From contig NZ_CP121252.1 of the NCBI RefSeq assembly GCF_029637705.1, positions 2,170,001 through 2,234,000 on the forward strand: DNA of 64,000 bases, given 5' to 3'. The notes beneath the pieces were generated by a model. The model searched no databases. It saw only the letters and a program-made list of their open reading frames with translations, and was not told the origin of the DNA. The position numbers and the translations under genes are program-made. This DNA comes from Citricoccus muralis (GTDB lineage Bacteria > Actinomycetota > Actinomycetes > Actinomycetales > Micrococcaceae). This document shows, piece by piece, positions 22,209 through 31,477 of this stretch. Each line of letters starts with the position of its first letter. Positions within the stretch are counted from its first letter, which is position 1.

Positions 22209-23171
22209 TTACTCATCGATCAGATAGCCCTCCTGCACCAGGAAGTCCCAGGCGACGTCGCCGGGTTCTTCGCCGTCGACGTCGACGCGGGCGTTGAGCT
22301 CGGCCATGGTCTCGTTGTCCAGCCGCTCGGTGAGCGGGATGACCAGATCTTCGACCTGCGGGTACAGCTCGTAGAGTTCCTCCCCGATCACCCCGGAGAG
22401 GTTGTACTTCGGGAAGTAGGCCAGGTCGTCCTCGAGCACCACCAGATCCAGTGCTGGGATGCGCCCGTCGGTGGCCGTGGTCTGGCCGAAGGCGCACTCC
22501 CCGTTGGCGGTGGCCTGGAACGTGGCGCCCTGATCCATCATCCGTCGCTGATCCGGCGAAGCTGGCGGGATATCGTAGTGCTCCAGCATCGGTTCGAAGC
22601 CATCGTTGCGGGAGGCAAATTCAGCCGCGATGCAGTAGGTCAGGTCGGACTCGTCGAGTTCGGCCAGATCCGACATGGCGGTCACACCGAGTTCTTCGGA
22701 GCGCTCGCGCGTCATCATCATTGCGTAGGTGTTGTTCACCGCTGAGGGCTGCACCCAGTGCAGGCCAAACTCGGCGTCAGCGTCCTGTACCGCGTCGAAC
22801 TGTTCTTGGTCGTCCACGATCGGATCCACATTGCCCAGATAGGTGATCCAGGCGGTGCCGGTGTACTCCCATTGGAAGTCCATGATGCCTTGTAGCATGG
22901 CCTGCCGGACACTCTGCGAGCCTGGGACGTTGGTGAGGTCTTGGGTGTCTGCACCGGCGGACTGGGCCAGGATCACCATCATCTTGCCCAAAATGGCCTG
23001 CTCGGTGAAGTCCTTGGAACCGACGGCGATGCTGGCGCCCTCCAGGTTCACGTCCGCAACGGGCCCGGCGAGTTCACCGGAACGCACATAGCCACCCGCG
23101 GTGCCCAGGCCGCAGCCGGTGATCAGTCCGGTGGCGAGTACGGAAACCGTGAGTGCTTTCAGCTTCCTCAT
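22209..23171 (-). CDS. Osmoprotectant ABC transporter substrate-binding lipoprotein (OpuCC/ProX-like)
   Basis: 320-residue lipid-anchored binding protein for glycine betaine, choline, carnitine or similar osmolytes (OpuAC fold). ATG 23171 follows GGGAGG and overlaps the permease stop (ATGA). The signal peptide MRKLKALTVSVLATGLITGC ends at a lipobox Cys20. Family blocks are IAVGSKDFTEQAILGKMM (about 45), YTGTAWITYLG (about 105) and GVTAMSDLAE. Last gene of the four-gene operon transcribed from 25697 down. A longer open frame upstream lacks a signal and is rejected. Confidence 0.92.
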   Translation of the reverse strand: MRKLKALTVSVLATGLITGCGLGTAGGYVRSGELAGPVADVNLEGASIAVGSKDFTEQAILGKMMVILAQSAGADTQDLTNVPGSQSVRQAMLQGIMDFQWEYTGTAWITYLGNVDPIVDDQEQFDAVQDADAEFGLHWVQPSAVNNTYAMMMTRERSEELGVTAMSDLAELDESDLTYCIAAEFASRNDGFEPMLEHYDIPPASPDQRRMMDQGATFQATANGECAFGQTTATDGRIPALDLVVLEDDLAYFPKYNLSGVIGEELYELYPQVEDLVIPLTERLDNETMAELNARVDVDGEEPGDVAWDFLVQEGYLIDE

Positions 23172-23917
23172 GCCAGACCTCCCGGCTTCACGATGACCTC
23201 GAGCAACCGTCCTACCCATTCCACGGTTAACGCGAGGGCGGCCACGAGCAGCGCCCCCGAGACCAGAATGGAGAAGCGGAACATCAGAATCCCGGTCTGG
23301 ATCAACAAGCCGAGCCCGCCGGCATCAATGAACGAGGCGAAGGCTCCGGCCCCGACCAGCAACACCAGGGCGGTGCGCACTCCGGTCATGATCACGGGAA
23401 TCGCGATGGGCAGTTCCACCCGCAGCAGCACCTGGGTGCCGGACATGCCCATGCCGCGAGCCGCCTCGATCAGGGACGGCTCCACCCCGCGTAGACCGGT
23501 GACGGTGTTCGCGAGCACGGGCAGGAAGGCGTAGAGGGTCAGGGCGAGCACAGCCACCCAGAATCCGAAACCCAACAGCAGGGCCAGCAGCACGATCACC
23601 CCGACCACGGGGGCGGCCTGGCCGGCGTTGGCGACCCCGAGGACGGGTCCGATCGCGCCGCGGGTGCCGGGGCGGGTGAGCAGGATGCCCACCGGCACGG
23701 CGGTACCGACGACAAGCACGGCGCACACCACCACGATCAGCAGGTGCTCCCAGGTCAGGGTGCCGATGTTCTGCCAGGTCAGCAGGCGGGTCTCGATCTC
23801 ATCCAGGGAGGCGTTGGAGCGCCAGATCGCCCAGCCGATGAGCAGAAGCCCGACGAAGATCGGCAGCCCGATGAGCAGCAGCCGGTCTTCGCGGGTGGCG
23901 TTGCGGAGTCGGTTCAT
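23168..23917 (-). CDS. Osmoprotectant ABC transporter permease (OpuCD-like)
   Basis: 249-residue permease with about six TM helices. The N-terminal TM segments (about 15-30 and 57-78) lead into the BPD_transp_1 core with the coupling loop LIEAARGMGMSGTQVLLRVELP (about 155-176). It pairs with the second permease at 25056-25697 to form the heterodimeric channel. Its start overlaps the ATPase gene by 4 bp and its stop overlaps the binding-protein start by 4 bp. Confidence 0.92.
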   Translation of the reverse strand: MNRLRNATREDRLLLIGLPIFVGLLLIGWAIWRSNASLDEIETRLLTWQNIGTLTWEHLLIVVVCAVLVVGTAVPVGILLTRPGTRGAIGPVLGVANAGQAAPVVGVIVLLALLLGFGFWVAVLALTLYAFLPVLANTVTGLRGVEPSLIEAARGMGMSGTQVLLRVELPIAIPVIMTGVRTALVLLVGAGAFASFIDAGGLGLLIQTGILMFRFSILVSGALLVAALALTVEWVGRLLEVIVKPGGLA

Positions 23918-25059
23918 TCGTTGACTCCGCTGTGTTCGCTGCCGCGGACATGCTCGGCGACAGCGTCGTAAGTAATGACCCCGATGAACTCGTCGCGCCG
24001 GGTCACCATGGCTCCGGCGTGGCTGGATACCAGCATCGAGTCCAGGGCATCGGCCAGGGTGGATCGGTGATCGACCACGGTCTGCAGTGCCTTCTGCGGG
24101 TCGGGCACGATCGTGTGACCGCGCAGGCTACGCAGGAACACCCAGTCGCGGGGGCGACGTCGTTCGTCGAGAATGACCACCGAGGCGGCGCCTGCGGCTT
24201 CTGCCCGCTGGAGAACCTCGTCGACCGGCTCGCCCACGGTGGCCGTGTGGGGCTGGGTCAGATCCAGATCTCCGACGCGCAGCAGGGAGAGCTGCTTGAG
24301 TTTGGATTCGGCTCCGATGAAGTCGGCCACGAAGTCGTTGGCGGGCTGGCTGAGAATCTCTTCTGGCGCAGCAAACTGGGCGATGCTGGCGCCTTCCTGC
24401 AGGATCAGGATCCGGTCGCCGAGCTTGATGGCCTCGTCGATGTCGTGGGTGACGCAGACGATGGTCTTGTGGAGCTCCTCCTGGATGGAGATCAGCTCGT
24501 CCTGCAGTCGCTGCCGAGTGATAGGGTCGACGGCGCCGAAGGGTTCGTCCATCAGCACCACGGGCGGATCGGCTGCGAGCCCGCGGGCCACTCCCACGCG
24601 CTGCTGCTGGCCCCCGGAGAGCTCCCGCGGGTAGCGGTCGCGGTAAATATTCGGTTGCAGACCCACCAGCTCGAGCAGCTCGTCGACGCGGGCGGCGATG
24701 CGGCGGCGGTCCCATTTCAACAGCCCGGGCACCAATCCGATGTTGTCGGCCACACTGAGGTGCGGCAGCAGTCCCCCACCCTGGATGACGTAGCCGATGC
24801 TGCGACGCAGCTCGTTGGCGTTTTGGGTGGTGATGTCCGCGCCATCGATCAGGATCTGGCCCGAGGTGGGTTCGATGAGCCGGTTGATCATCTTCAGCGA
24901 GGTGGTCTTGCCGCAGCCAGATGGGCCCACGAACATCACGGTCTCACCGGCCGGAATGTTCAGGGAAAGTCCTCGCACCGCGGGATCGGCCTGACCGGGA
25001 TAGCGCTTCACGACGTCGATTAACTCGATACCGACCCCTGTTTGTGCCTGGTCGTTCAT
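23914..25059 (-). CDS. Osmoprotectant ABC transporter ATPase with CBS domains (OpuCA-like)
   Basis: 381 residues. The ABC ATPase domain (about 8-245) shows FVGPSGCGKTTS (Walker A), ELSGGQQQRVGVARGLA (signature), VLMDEPFGAVDPITR (Walker B) and the switch His in CVTHDIDEA. A C-terminal CBS pair follows (about 255-375, ending FIGVITYDAVAEHV). In OpuCA/OpuA, CBS modules sense ionic strength or c-di-AMP and gate transport, so activity is probably controlled after translation as well. It lies between the two permease genes with ATGA overlaps on both sides. Confidence 0.94.
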   Translation of the reverse strand: MNDQAQTGVGIELIDVVKRYPGQADPAVRGLSLNIPAGETVMFVGPSGCGKTTSLKMINRLIEPTSGQILIDGADITTQNANELRRSIGYVIQGGGLLPHLSVADNIGLVPGLLKWDRRRIAARVDELLELVGLQPNIYRDRYPRELSGGQQQRVGVARGLAADPPVVLMDEPFGAVDPITRQRLQDELISIQEELHKTIVCVTHDIDEAIKLGDRILILQEGASIAQFAAPEEILSQPANDFVADFIGAESKLKQLSLLRVGDLDLTQPHTATVGEPVDEVLQRAEAAGAASVVILDERRRPRDWVFLRSLRGHTIVPDPQKALQTVVDHRSTLADALDSMLVSSHAGAMVTRRDEFIGVITYDAVAEHVRGSEHSGVNE

Positions 25060-25697
25060 GCGCGAATCCCTTTCGACGTCGTGAATCGGGCCAGTAGCAC
25101 CAGCACAGCGTCCACCACCAGAGCGAGGATGATGATGCCGAAGGTACCGACCAGCGCGTAGTTGAGTGCGTTGGCGCCGCCCACTTGGGACAGCCCGGTG
25201 AAGATATAGCCGCCGAGTCCAGGGCCGAGCACATAAGCCGCAATAGCAGCTACGCCCATGGACATCTGCACGGAGACGCGGATGCCGGTGAGAATGACCG
25301 GCCAGGCCAGGGGGAGGCGGACCCGCCAGAAGATCGCGCCGGCGCCCATCCCCTGGCCGCGGGCCGCCTCGACCACCAGTGAATCCACGCCCTGCAGTCC
25401 GACCACCGCGTTGCGCAGGATCGGCAGGGTCGCGTAGAACACCACGAGGACAACAGCAGGGACTGTGCCGATGCCCACGAGCGGGATGAGCAGGCCGATC
25501 AGGGCGAAAGAGGGCAGGGTGAGTCCGATGGCGGAGACGGCGTTGGCCACCGGGCTCAGGGCGCGGTAGCGGGTGACCAGCACGGCCAGCAGCAGGGCGA
25601 TCACCGTGGCGATCAGGACGGACTGCACTACCAGCGAGGTGTGCTGGTAGGAGCGGTAGAGGATGTCGTCCCAGCGCGAGCCGATGAATTCGATCAT
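25056..25697 (-). CDS. Osmoprotectant ABC transporter permease (OpuCB-like)
   Basis: 213-residue permease of about five to six TM helices, N-terminus MIEFIGSRWDDILYRSYQHTS, coupling loop LVVEAARGQGMGAGAIFWRVRLP (about 117-139). It is the first permease of the OpuC operon; its ATG overlaps the stop of the upstream HhH-GPD glycosylase gene (ATGA, 25694-25697), which places the DNA-repair gene unexpectedly at the head of the same transcript. Confidence 0.92.
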   Translation of the reverse strand: MIEFIGSRWDDILYRSYQHTSLVVQSVLIATVIALLLAVLVTRYRALSPVANAVSAIGLTLPSFALIGLLIPLVGIGTVPAVVLVVFYATLPILRNAVVGLQGVDSLVVEAARGQGMGAGAIFWRVRLPLAWPVILTGIRVSVQMSMGVAAIAAYVLGPGLGGYIFTGLSQVGGANALNYALVGTFGIIILALVVDAVLVLLARFTTSKGIRA

Positions 25698-26311
25698 GAA
25701 GATCCGCCTGGACCGGACTGCGCTGAGGCTTGTTTCTCTTGCTTCGCTGCCGATTTCAGGGCGCGTTTGTTTTCGCGGACTTCGAGCAGGGTTTCGGGCG
25801 AAACGATGTCGGCCACCGAGCGCATGGCATTCGGTGCGCCGTAATCACCGGCGGCCTGTTCCCAGCCCTCGCCGGTGAACCCGCACTGCTTGCCCAGCAG
25901 AGCCAGGAAAATCTTGGCCTTCTGGTCGCCGAACCCGGGTAGCCGCTTCAGCCGCTTCAGCACCTCGGGTCCCGAGGGATCTCCGTCGGTCCAGAGGGCG
26001 CTGGCCTCACCGCCCCAATCGTCGACGATCGCGCGGCACAGCTTCTGCACCCGCTCTGCCATGGAGCCGGGGAACCGGTGCACGGCCGGGGTCTCTTTGA
26101 AGGCTGCGAGAAACTCCTCGGTGTTGTAGTCGGCGATCGTATCGGCGTCGACGGAGCCGATGCGGTCCTGCAGCTTCTTTGGGCCCACGAAAGCCGTTTC
26201 CATGGCGATCTGCTGGTCGAGCAGCATACCGATGAGCAGCGCCAGCGGATTCTCGCTCAGCAGGCGGTCGGCATCGGTGTCGTCGGTGAGGTGCAGGTCG
26301 ATCGAAGTCAT
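25694..26311 (-). CDS. HhH-GPD family DNA base-excision repair protein
   Basis: 205-residue protein of an actinobacterial HhH-GPD glycosylase-like family. From ATG 26311 it reads MTSIDLHLTDDTDADRLL, then ENPLALLIGMLLDQQIAMETAF (helical start of the GPD fold, about 20-41) and the helix-hairpin-helix LPGFGDQKAKIFLALLGKQ (about 140-158). The usual catalytic Asp after the hairpin is not obvious, as in other members of this subgroup. ATG at 26320 is an alternative start. The same frame stays open far upstream across the divergent gene, but that part is noncoding shadow. Divergent from the mug-like gene. Confidence 0.85.
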   Translation of the reverse strand: MTSIDLHLTDDTDADRLLSENPLALLIGMLLDQQIAMETAFVGPKKLQDRIGSVDADTIADYNTEEFLAAFKETPAVHRFPGSMAERVQKLCRAIVDDWGGEASALWTDGDPSGPEVLKRLKRLPGFGDQKAKIFLALLGKQCGFTGEGWEQAAGDYGAPNAMRSVADIVSPETLLEVRENKRALKSAAKQEKQASAQSGPGGSS

Positions 26312-26372
26312 GCGTTCCATTGTGACAGGTCGGGGACCTACCGTCCGAGGTCGACGTGCGTAGACTTCCCCC

Positions 26373-27032
26373 ATGTTTGTTTCCCGTCGCCCATCACCGT
26401 TAGCCGGCGCCAAGCCGCGCCGCGAGGATCTGCAGCGATTCGCCACGAATGACCCCGACGCGATCGACGATGTGTTGCCGTCTGAACCAGAACGGCTGCT
26501 GTTGCTGATCGTCGGCATTAACCCCGGGCTCTGGACGGCGGCAGTGAACGCGCCCTTCGCCCGCCCGGGCAACCGGTTCTGGCCTGCTCTGTACCGGGCG
26601 GGTATGACCGAGCGCCCGGTGGATGCATCCCGAGGACTGACCGAGCAGGATGCACTGGACTTGGTTGGCCGCGGGATTGGACTGACGAATCTGGTGGGCC
26701 GGGCCACCGCGCGCGCCGACGAACTCAGCCGTGACGAACTGGTCGAAGCCGGTCGGCGTCTCATCGTCCGGGTGGTCGAGCTGCGCCCGGAGGTGGTGGC
26801 GATCGCCGGAATCACCGCGTTCCGCACCGCATTTGGCCAACGACGGGCAGTGCTGGGACGACAAGACACCGCGCTCATCGACGGCTGGCCCGCACAGACC
26901 CGGCTCTGGGTGGTGCCCCAGCCCAGTGGGCTGAACGCGCACGAGAATATCGATTCGCTGGCCGAGAAATGGCGAGCGGTGCTGGCCGATGTGCCCGAGC
27001 CGGGAATCAGCCCTCGCGCACGGCGCGCTTGA
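26373..27032 (+). CDS. mug: Mismatch-specific DNA glycosylase (Mug/TDG-like)
   Basis: 219-residue uracil-DNA-glycosylase superfamily protein of the Mug/TDG branch, acting on G:U or G:T mispairs and ethenocytosine. The motif LLLLIVGINPGLWTAAVNAPFARPGNRFWPALY (about 42-75) holds the GINPG active-site loop with Asn, and the C-terminal VVPQPSGLNAH is the DNA-intercalation loop. ATG at 26373 lies 61 bp from the divergent HhH-GPD start, so one short intergenic region serves two repair genes. The 3' end overlaps the convergent sugar porter by 26 bp. Confidence 0.93.
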   Translation: MFVSRRPSPLAGAKPRREDLQRFATNDPDAIDDVLPSEPERLLLLIVGINPGLWTAAVNAPFARPGNRFWPALYRAGMTERPVDASRGLTEQDALDLVGRGIGLTNLVGRATARADELSRDELVEAGRRLIVRVVELRPEVVAIAGITAFRTAFGQRRAVLGRQDTALIDGWPAQTRLWVVPQPSGLNAHENIDSLAEKWRAVLADVPEPGISPRARRA

Positions 27033-28452
27033 ACGCCTCGTCCGTCATATCCTCGAGCTCTCGACCTTTGGTTTCGGGGACGAACTTCCACACGAACAGG
27101 AACGACAATAGGGCCATGACGGCGTACAGACCGTAGGCGAAGGTGAGTCCGATCTCTGCCAGTCCGGGGAACGTGGTGGAGACGGCGAAGTTCGCGGCCC
27201 ACTGCACGGCAGCAGCGACGGCGAGCGCGGCGGCACGGACTTTGTTGGGGAACATTTCGCCCAGCAGCACCCACACCAGCGGGCCCCAGGTGGCGCCGAA
27301 GAAGACGACGAACGCGTTGGCGGAGATCAAGGCGATGGTCGACCACGGCTCGGCCAGCCTGGCTTCGCCGTCGACGAGGGTCGCAAACGAGAAGCACAGC
27401 GCCATCATGCCCAGGCTCACCGCCATGCCGATCGAGCCGACCAGCAGCATGGGGCGGCGGCCGACTTTGTCGACGAGCAGGATTGCGACGATGGTGACGA
27501 GAATATTCGTCACGGAGGTGATCACCGTGATGGTCAGTGCGTCGGATTCTCCGAAGCCGACGGAGCGCCACAGGGTGGTGGAGTAGTAGAAGATGACGTT
27601 GATGCCGACGAACTGTTGGAACACGGAGAGCAAAATGCCCACCCAGACGATGGGGCGTAGCCCCATCAGCGGTCCCTTCAGATCCTTGAAGGAGGCGCGG
27701 CGCTCGTGCTCGAGCGAGTTCTGGATCTCGACGATCTTCAGGTTGACCCGGTCCACACCGGTGAAGTCGTGTAGCACCTGCGCTGCTTTGTCGAGATCGC
27801 CGCGGGCCACCAGAAAGCGCGGCGACTCGGGAAGGCGCATGGCGAAGAGACCATACGCCACGGCGGGGACCACCTCGGCCAGGAACATCCAGCGCCAGGC
27901 CTCCAGGCCGAACCAGAATTCTTGGGCTGCTCCCCCGGCGAGGTTGGCGAACAGGGCGTCAGAGAGCAGCGCAACGAAAATACCGGACACGATGGCCAAC
28001 TGCTGCAGAGAGCCGAGGCGACCACGCACATGGGCGGGCGAAACTTCCGCAATATACGCCGGAGCGATCACCGAGGCCGCGCCCACGCCGAGCCCGCCGA
28101 GCACGCGCCAGGCGATGAGATCGGCGACGCCGAAGGCCAAGCCCGAGCCAACCGAGGACACGAAGAAGAACACCGCGGCTACCAACATCACCGGCACGCG
28201 GCCAAAGCGGTTGGCCAGTGGCCCGGCGAACCAGGCGCCCAGGGCACAACCGATCAGCGCCGAGGACACGGCGAAACCAGTCAGGGCGGAGCCCAGCTCG
28301 AACTGGGCCGAGAGCGCATCCACCGCGCCGTTGATCACGGCGGTGTCAAAGCCGAAGAGGAACCCGCCCAGGGCTGCCGCCACGCAGATTCCCACCACCC
28401 GGGCGTTGAGTCTGGTGGTTCCCGGAGCGTCGTTGGCCGGTTGATCCGTCAT
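27007..28452 (-). CDS. MFS sugar porter
   Basis: 481-residue 12-TM sugar:H+ symporter of the XylE/AraE/GLUT family. Signatures: FGFDTAVINGAVDAL in TM1, FGRVPVML in loop 2-3, RVLGGLGVGAASVIAPAYIAEVSPAHVRGRLGSLQQL (split by TM5), RLPESPRFL before the central loop, DKVGRRPML in loop 8-9 and VPETKGRELEDM at the C-terminus. All the diagnostic sugar-transporter motifs are present. The specific sugar is not indicated by neighbours. An AT-rich promoter stretch with a run of T lies at about 28470-28500. Confidence 0.94.
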   Translation of the reverse strand: MTDQPANDAPGTTRLNARVVGICVAAALGGFLFGFDTAVINGAVDALSAQFELGSALTGFAVSSALIGCALGAWFAGPLANRFGRVPVMLVAAVFFFVSSVGSGLAFGVADLIAWRVLGGLGVGAASVIAPAYIAEVSPAHVRGRLGSLQQLAIVSGIFVALLSDALFANLAGGAAQEFWFGLEAWRWMFLAEVVPAVAYGLFAMRLPESPRFLVARGDLDKAAQVLHDFTGVDRVNLKIVEIQNSLEHERRASFKDLKGPLMGLRPIVWVGILLSVFQQFVGINVIFYYSTTLWRSVGFGESDALTITVITSVTNILVTIVAILLVDKVGRRPMLLVGSIGMAVSLGMMALCFSFATLVDGEARLAEPWSTIALISANAFVVFFGATWGPLVWVLLGEMFPNKVRAAALAVAAAVQWAANFAVSTTFPGLAEIGLTFAYGLYAVMALLSFLFVWKFVPETKGRELEDMTDEAFKRAVREG

Positions 28453-28601
28453 CGCTGGTGGTCCCGTCGTCTACTTTTTCGTCGTGTTTTTTTATCCGAA
28501 ATGTGTGCGCGTTCAGGTGCCCAGGGCACGAAAGCGTACGCGCCATTATGCACCCGTCTGCAGCGTGCACGCGACCCCCGGCGTGTTCGACGCTGCGGTG
28601 G

Positions 28602-29360
28602 TCACGACCCGAGCAGTCCGGCGATACCGGTACCCACGGAGAGCAGGGCACCGATCATGGCAATGACCACCACGATGCGGAAGGCCCACCGGTCGTCCAC
28701 CACCCGGCGCAGCCGCTGCCCTGCCGAGGCACCAAGTACGATACCGAGCACGCAGCCCAGCCATCCCCACCAAGGGAAATCCGGCGGCGTCGAGCCCAAA
28801 ATCAGCCAACGCGACAAGCCCGCAGCCACGCAGATGACGATCCACAGCGGTTGCATCGAGGCGGCGAAGGAGAGCATCGGCCAGCGCGAAAGCACCCCGT
28901 AGATGGTCATGGATGGTCCGCCGATTCCGGCCAGGACGGTGCCCGCCCCCGCGATCGCCCCGGTGAGCACTTGCGGAGTTTTTCCCGTCACGGTCACCGT
29001 GGCACGTTGTAGTGCTAGCGAGGCACTCAGGCCGATCAGCACGATCCCGCCCACCAGCAGGTAGATGATGGCGGAATCGAACCATCGTCCGGCCCAACTG
29101 GCGGCGGGAATGATCAGCACAGCCGGCGCTCCGATCCAGACCACCGCGGACCAATCCACGTGACGCCACATCGAGGGCAGCATCACCACGGAGGCCACGA
29201 TGGCCAGCAGGGTCGTCAGCATCACCCCGGCGTGGGTGCCCAGCAGGATCACGAAGAACGGGGTGACGAGCATGGCGAAGCCCAGGCCGGTGAGGCGCTG
29301 GAGCACGGTGGCCACCACCACGAGCAGGACCACGAGCAGGGTCATCATCAGAGAAGTCAT
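28602..29360 (-). CDS. TauE/SafE-family sulfite/organosulfonate exporter-like protein
   Basis: 252-residue membrane protein with about eight TM segments. The two TauE/SafE repeats are visible: LQRLTGLGFAMLVTPFFVILLG near the N-terminus and LTGAIAGAGTVLAGIGGPSMTIY at about 135-157. ATG at 29360 follows GGGAG by 6 nt, so I prefer it to the first possible start at 29414. Members export sulfite, sulfoacetate or similar anions; no sulfonate genes are nearby. Transcribed toward the sugar porter with a 149-bp gap. Confidence 0.87.
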   Translation of the reverse strand: MTSLMMTLLVVLLVVVATVLQRLTGLGFAMLVTPFFVILLGTHAGVMLTTLLAIVASVVMLPSMWRHVDWSAVVWIGAPAVLIIPAASWAGRWFDSAIIYLLVGGIVLIGLSASLALQRATVTVTGKTPQVLTGAIAGAGTVLAGIGGPSMTIYGVLSRWPMLSFAASMQPLWIVICVAAGLSRWLILGSTPPDFPWWGWLGCVLGIVLGASAGQRLRRVVDDRWAFRIVVVIAMIGALLSVGTGIAGLLGS

Positions 29361-29496
29361 GAGCGCTCCCAGTCTAGGGGTTATGGCATTTTCGGCTGAG
29401 AATCGCCTGGGCACCGGCTGAATCGTTTACCCAGTCTGGGCTGTTAGGTTCGCCCCTGAACCATGATCCTGACCTGACAAAGGAAGTGTTGCCATC

Positions 29497-30336
29497 ATGT
29501 CCAAGAAGCTGTTGCTGAGCATGGCCGCCGTCGCCGCCGCTCTGAGCCTGGCCGCCTGCGGCGCCGAGGGTGGAGAGAACGGTGAGGGGGCTGCCGACGG
29601 CGAAGCCACCGCTGCCGAGGGCGCCGAAACGCAGATGCCCGAGCCCGATACCGAGAACATCCCGGATGTGGTGGCCACCGTGAACGGCCAGGACATTTCC
29701 GGTGAGGATTTCACTGCAGCTTTCGAAGGACAGTTCAGCCAGATGACAATGCAGGCCCAGATGTCTGGTGATGAAGTCGACCAGAATCAGATCAAGGCCG
29801 ACACCCTGGAGCTGATGATCGGCAATGAGTTGTTGCTCGCCGACGCCGAGGAGCAGGGCATGACCGCCAGCGACGAGCAGGTGGATGAGTTCCTGGCCGA
29901 GCTGGCCACGCAGAACCAGCTGGAATCCACCGACGATCTTCTCGCCCAGTTCGAAGAGCAGGGCGTCACCGAGGAGGAGGTACGCGAGGACGCTGGCAAG
30001 CAGGTTCAGCTGGACCAGCTGATTGAGTCCTTGGACGTCGAGTCTCCGAGCGACGACGAACTGCAGGAGCTCTACGACCAGCAGATCGCCCAGCAGGAGG
30101 CGATGATGCAGGGCGCTGAGGAAGGCGCAGAAGGCGAGGAGTCAGCCGAGGACAGCGCCAGCTCGGAGGAGCTGCCCACCTTCGAGGAGCTCAAGCCGCA
30201 GCTGGAGGAGCAGGCCATCGCCCAGAAGCAGAACGAGGCGGTCAACGCTCACGTGGAGGAACTGCGCGCCGATGCCGACGTCGAGAAGCATCTCGATACC
30301 GGTGACGCCGAAGCAGGGACCGGCGCCGAGGAGTAA
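29497..30336 (+). CDS. SurA N-terminal domain lipoprotein (foldase-like)
   Basis: 279-residue exported lipoprotein. Signal MSKKLLLSMAAVAAALSLAAC gives a modified Cys21, then an acidic low-complexity linker (about 22-55), then a SurA_N-like helical domain (VATVNGQDISGEDFTAAFE at about 61-80; LELMIGNELLLADAEEQG at about 110). No parvulin PPIase domain is recognisable; the C-terminal third is highly acidic coiled-coil-like sequence. Likely a chaperone for secreted proteins on the outer face of the membrane, like PrsA/SurA without isomerase. AAGGAAG lies about 8 nt before the ATG. Confidence 0.85.
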   Translation: MSKKLLLSMAAVAAALSLAACGAEGGENGEGAADGEATAAEGAETQMPEPDTENIPDVVATVNGQDISGEDFTAAFEGQFSQMTMQAQMSGDEVDQNQIKADTLELMIGNELLLADAEEQGMTASDEQVDEFLAELATQNQLESTDDLLAQFEEQGVTEEEVREDAGKQVQLDQLIESLDVESPSDDELQELYDQQIAQQEAMMQGAEEGAEGEESAEDSASSEELPTFEELKPQLEEQAIAQKQNEAVNAHVEELRADADVEKHLDTGDAEAGTGAEE

Positions 30337-30411
30337 TCGCTCCCCTTCAGCAAACACCCCCATATGACGACGGCGGAGCGCCGGGTCTGGAAGTGTCGTT
30401 AAGCTTGCGCT

Positions 30412-31455
30412 ATGACCACTCCCGCATCCAGCCTCCGCCGTCTGGGTTTCCTCACCATCGGACTGTTCGATCCCGACGACCCGCGCGCCGGGCATGAATC
30501 CACCCTGGAGATCATCGAGCTCGGCGAGCAGCTGGGATTCGATAGCGCCTGGTTGCGACACCGGCACCTGCAGTTCGGGATTTCCTCACCGGTGGCGGTG
30601 ATGGCGGCGGCGAGCCAGCGCACGCAACGCATCGAACTGGGCACCGCGGTGACTCCCCTGGGCTGGGAGAATCCGCTGCGACTCGCCGAGGATCTCGCGA
30701 CGGTCGATCTGCTCTCCGGCGGACGAGTGAACCCCGGTGTCAGCGTGGGCGCCCCGATGCACTATGACACGGTGCGCGAGGAGTTGTACCCACAATCTGC
30801 TGATGTGGAGGATTTCAGCAAGGCCCGGGTGGAGCGGTTCGCCCGGTTCGTGGCTGGAGATTCAGTGCGCGAATTTTCCGGCAAGCAGGGCGTGGTCGAG
30901 GAGTTCTCGCAGCGGGTTGAACCGCACTCCTCCGGTCTGCGTTCCAGGCTCTGGTATGGGGCCGGCAGTCTGGACTCCGCCGTCCGGGCCGGAGAGAACG
31001 GTTTCAATCTGCTCAGTAGCAACGTCGTGTTCCCCGAGGCCGATGAGGTCCCCGATTTTGCCGCGGTACAGGCACGCCAGATTCGCGCGTTCCGTCAGGC
31101 AGTGGCAGAGTCGGCCGCATCGGTGAATCTGGGCCGGGTATCGCAGGGCCTCGTCGTCATCCCTACCGATTCGGCGTCTCCGGAGCAGAAGCGTCGCTAC
31201 GAGGACTACGTGGCGGAACGGTTGCCGCGTACCCGCGAGCCGCAGGGGCCGCGCGGGATGCTCTTCGCCCCGGATCTGGTGGGCACCTCCGAACAGATCG
31301 CCGAGCAACTGGCCGTCCACGCCGGCTTCCAGGAAGTCGATGAAGTCGCTTTCGCCCTGCCATTCAGTTTCAGCCACGAGGACTACGTGCAGATTCTCAC
31401 CGACATCGCCACCCGGCTGGGCCCAGCACTGGGCTGGTCACCGCGGTCGGAGTAG
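30412..31455 (+). CDS. LLM-class flavin-dependent oxidoreductase
   Basis: 347-residue luciferase-like monooxygenase fold (TIM barrel, FMN or F420). Landmarks: LGEQLGFDSAWLRHRHLQFG (about 38-57), AASQRTQRIELGTAVTPLGWENPLRLAEDLATVDLLSGGRV (about 65-105) and LWYGAGSLDSAVRAGENGFNLL (about 182-203). The C-terminus holds the GTSEQIAEQL block. The RVNPGVSVGAP loop after the barrel strand is typical. Substrate unknown. It probably has its own promoter after the SurA-like gene and is followed by a hairpin. Confidence 0.88.
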   Translation: MTTPASSLRRLGFLTIGLFDPDDPRAGHESTLEIIELGEQLGFDSAWLRHRHLQFGISSPVAVMAAASQRTQRIELGTAVTPLGWENPLRLAEDLATVDLLSGGRVNPGVSVGAPMHYDTVREELYPQSADVEDFSKARVERFARFVAGDSVREFSGKQGVVEEFSQRVEPHSSGLRSRLWYGAGSLDSAVRAGENGFNLLSSNVVFPEADEVPDFAAVQARQIRAFRQAVAESAASVNLGRVSQGLVVIPTDSASPEQKRRYEDYVAERLPRTREPQGPRGMLFAPDLVGTSEQIAEQLAVHAGFQEVDEVAFALPFSFSHEDYVQILTDIATRLGPALGWSPRSE

Positions 31456-31459
31456 CCAA

Positions 31460-31477
31460 GAGCCGGGTGTCCGGCTC
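31460..31477 (+). terminator. Terminator-like hairpin after the LLM gene
   Basis: GAGCCGG-gtgt-CCGGCTC, a perfect 7-bp stem with a 4-nt loop, 4 bp after the LLM stop codon. No U-tract. The rest of the gap to 31675 shows no supported gene. Confidence 0.6.

Noticed and set aside
26312-27571. Minus-strand open frame continuous with the HhH-GPD gene, running across the mug-like gene and into the sugar porter
   Set aside because: It is Arg/Ser-rich low-complexity sequence antisense to two clear genes; the true protein starts at MTSIDLHL (26311).
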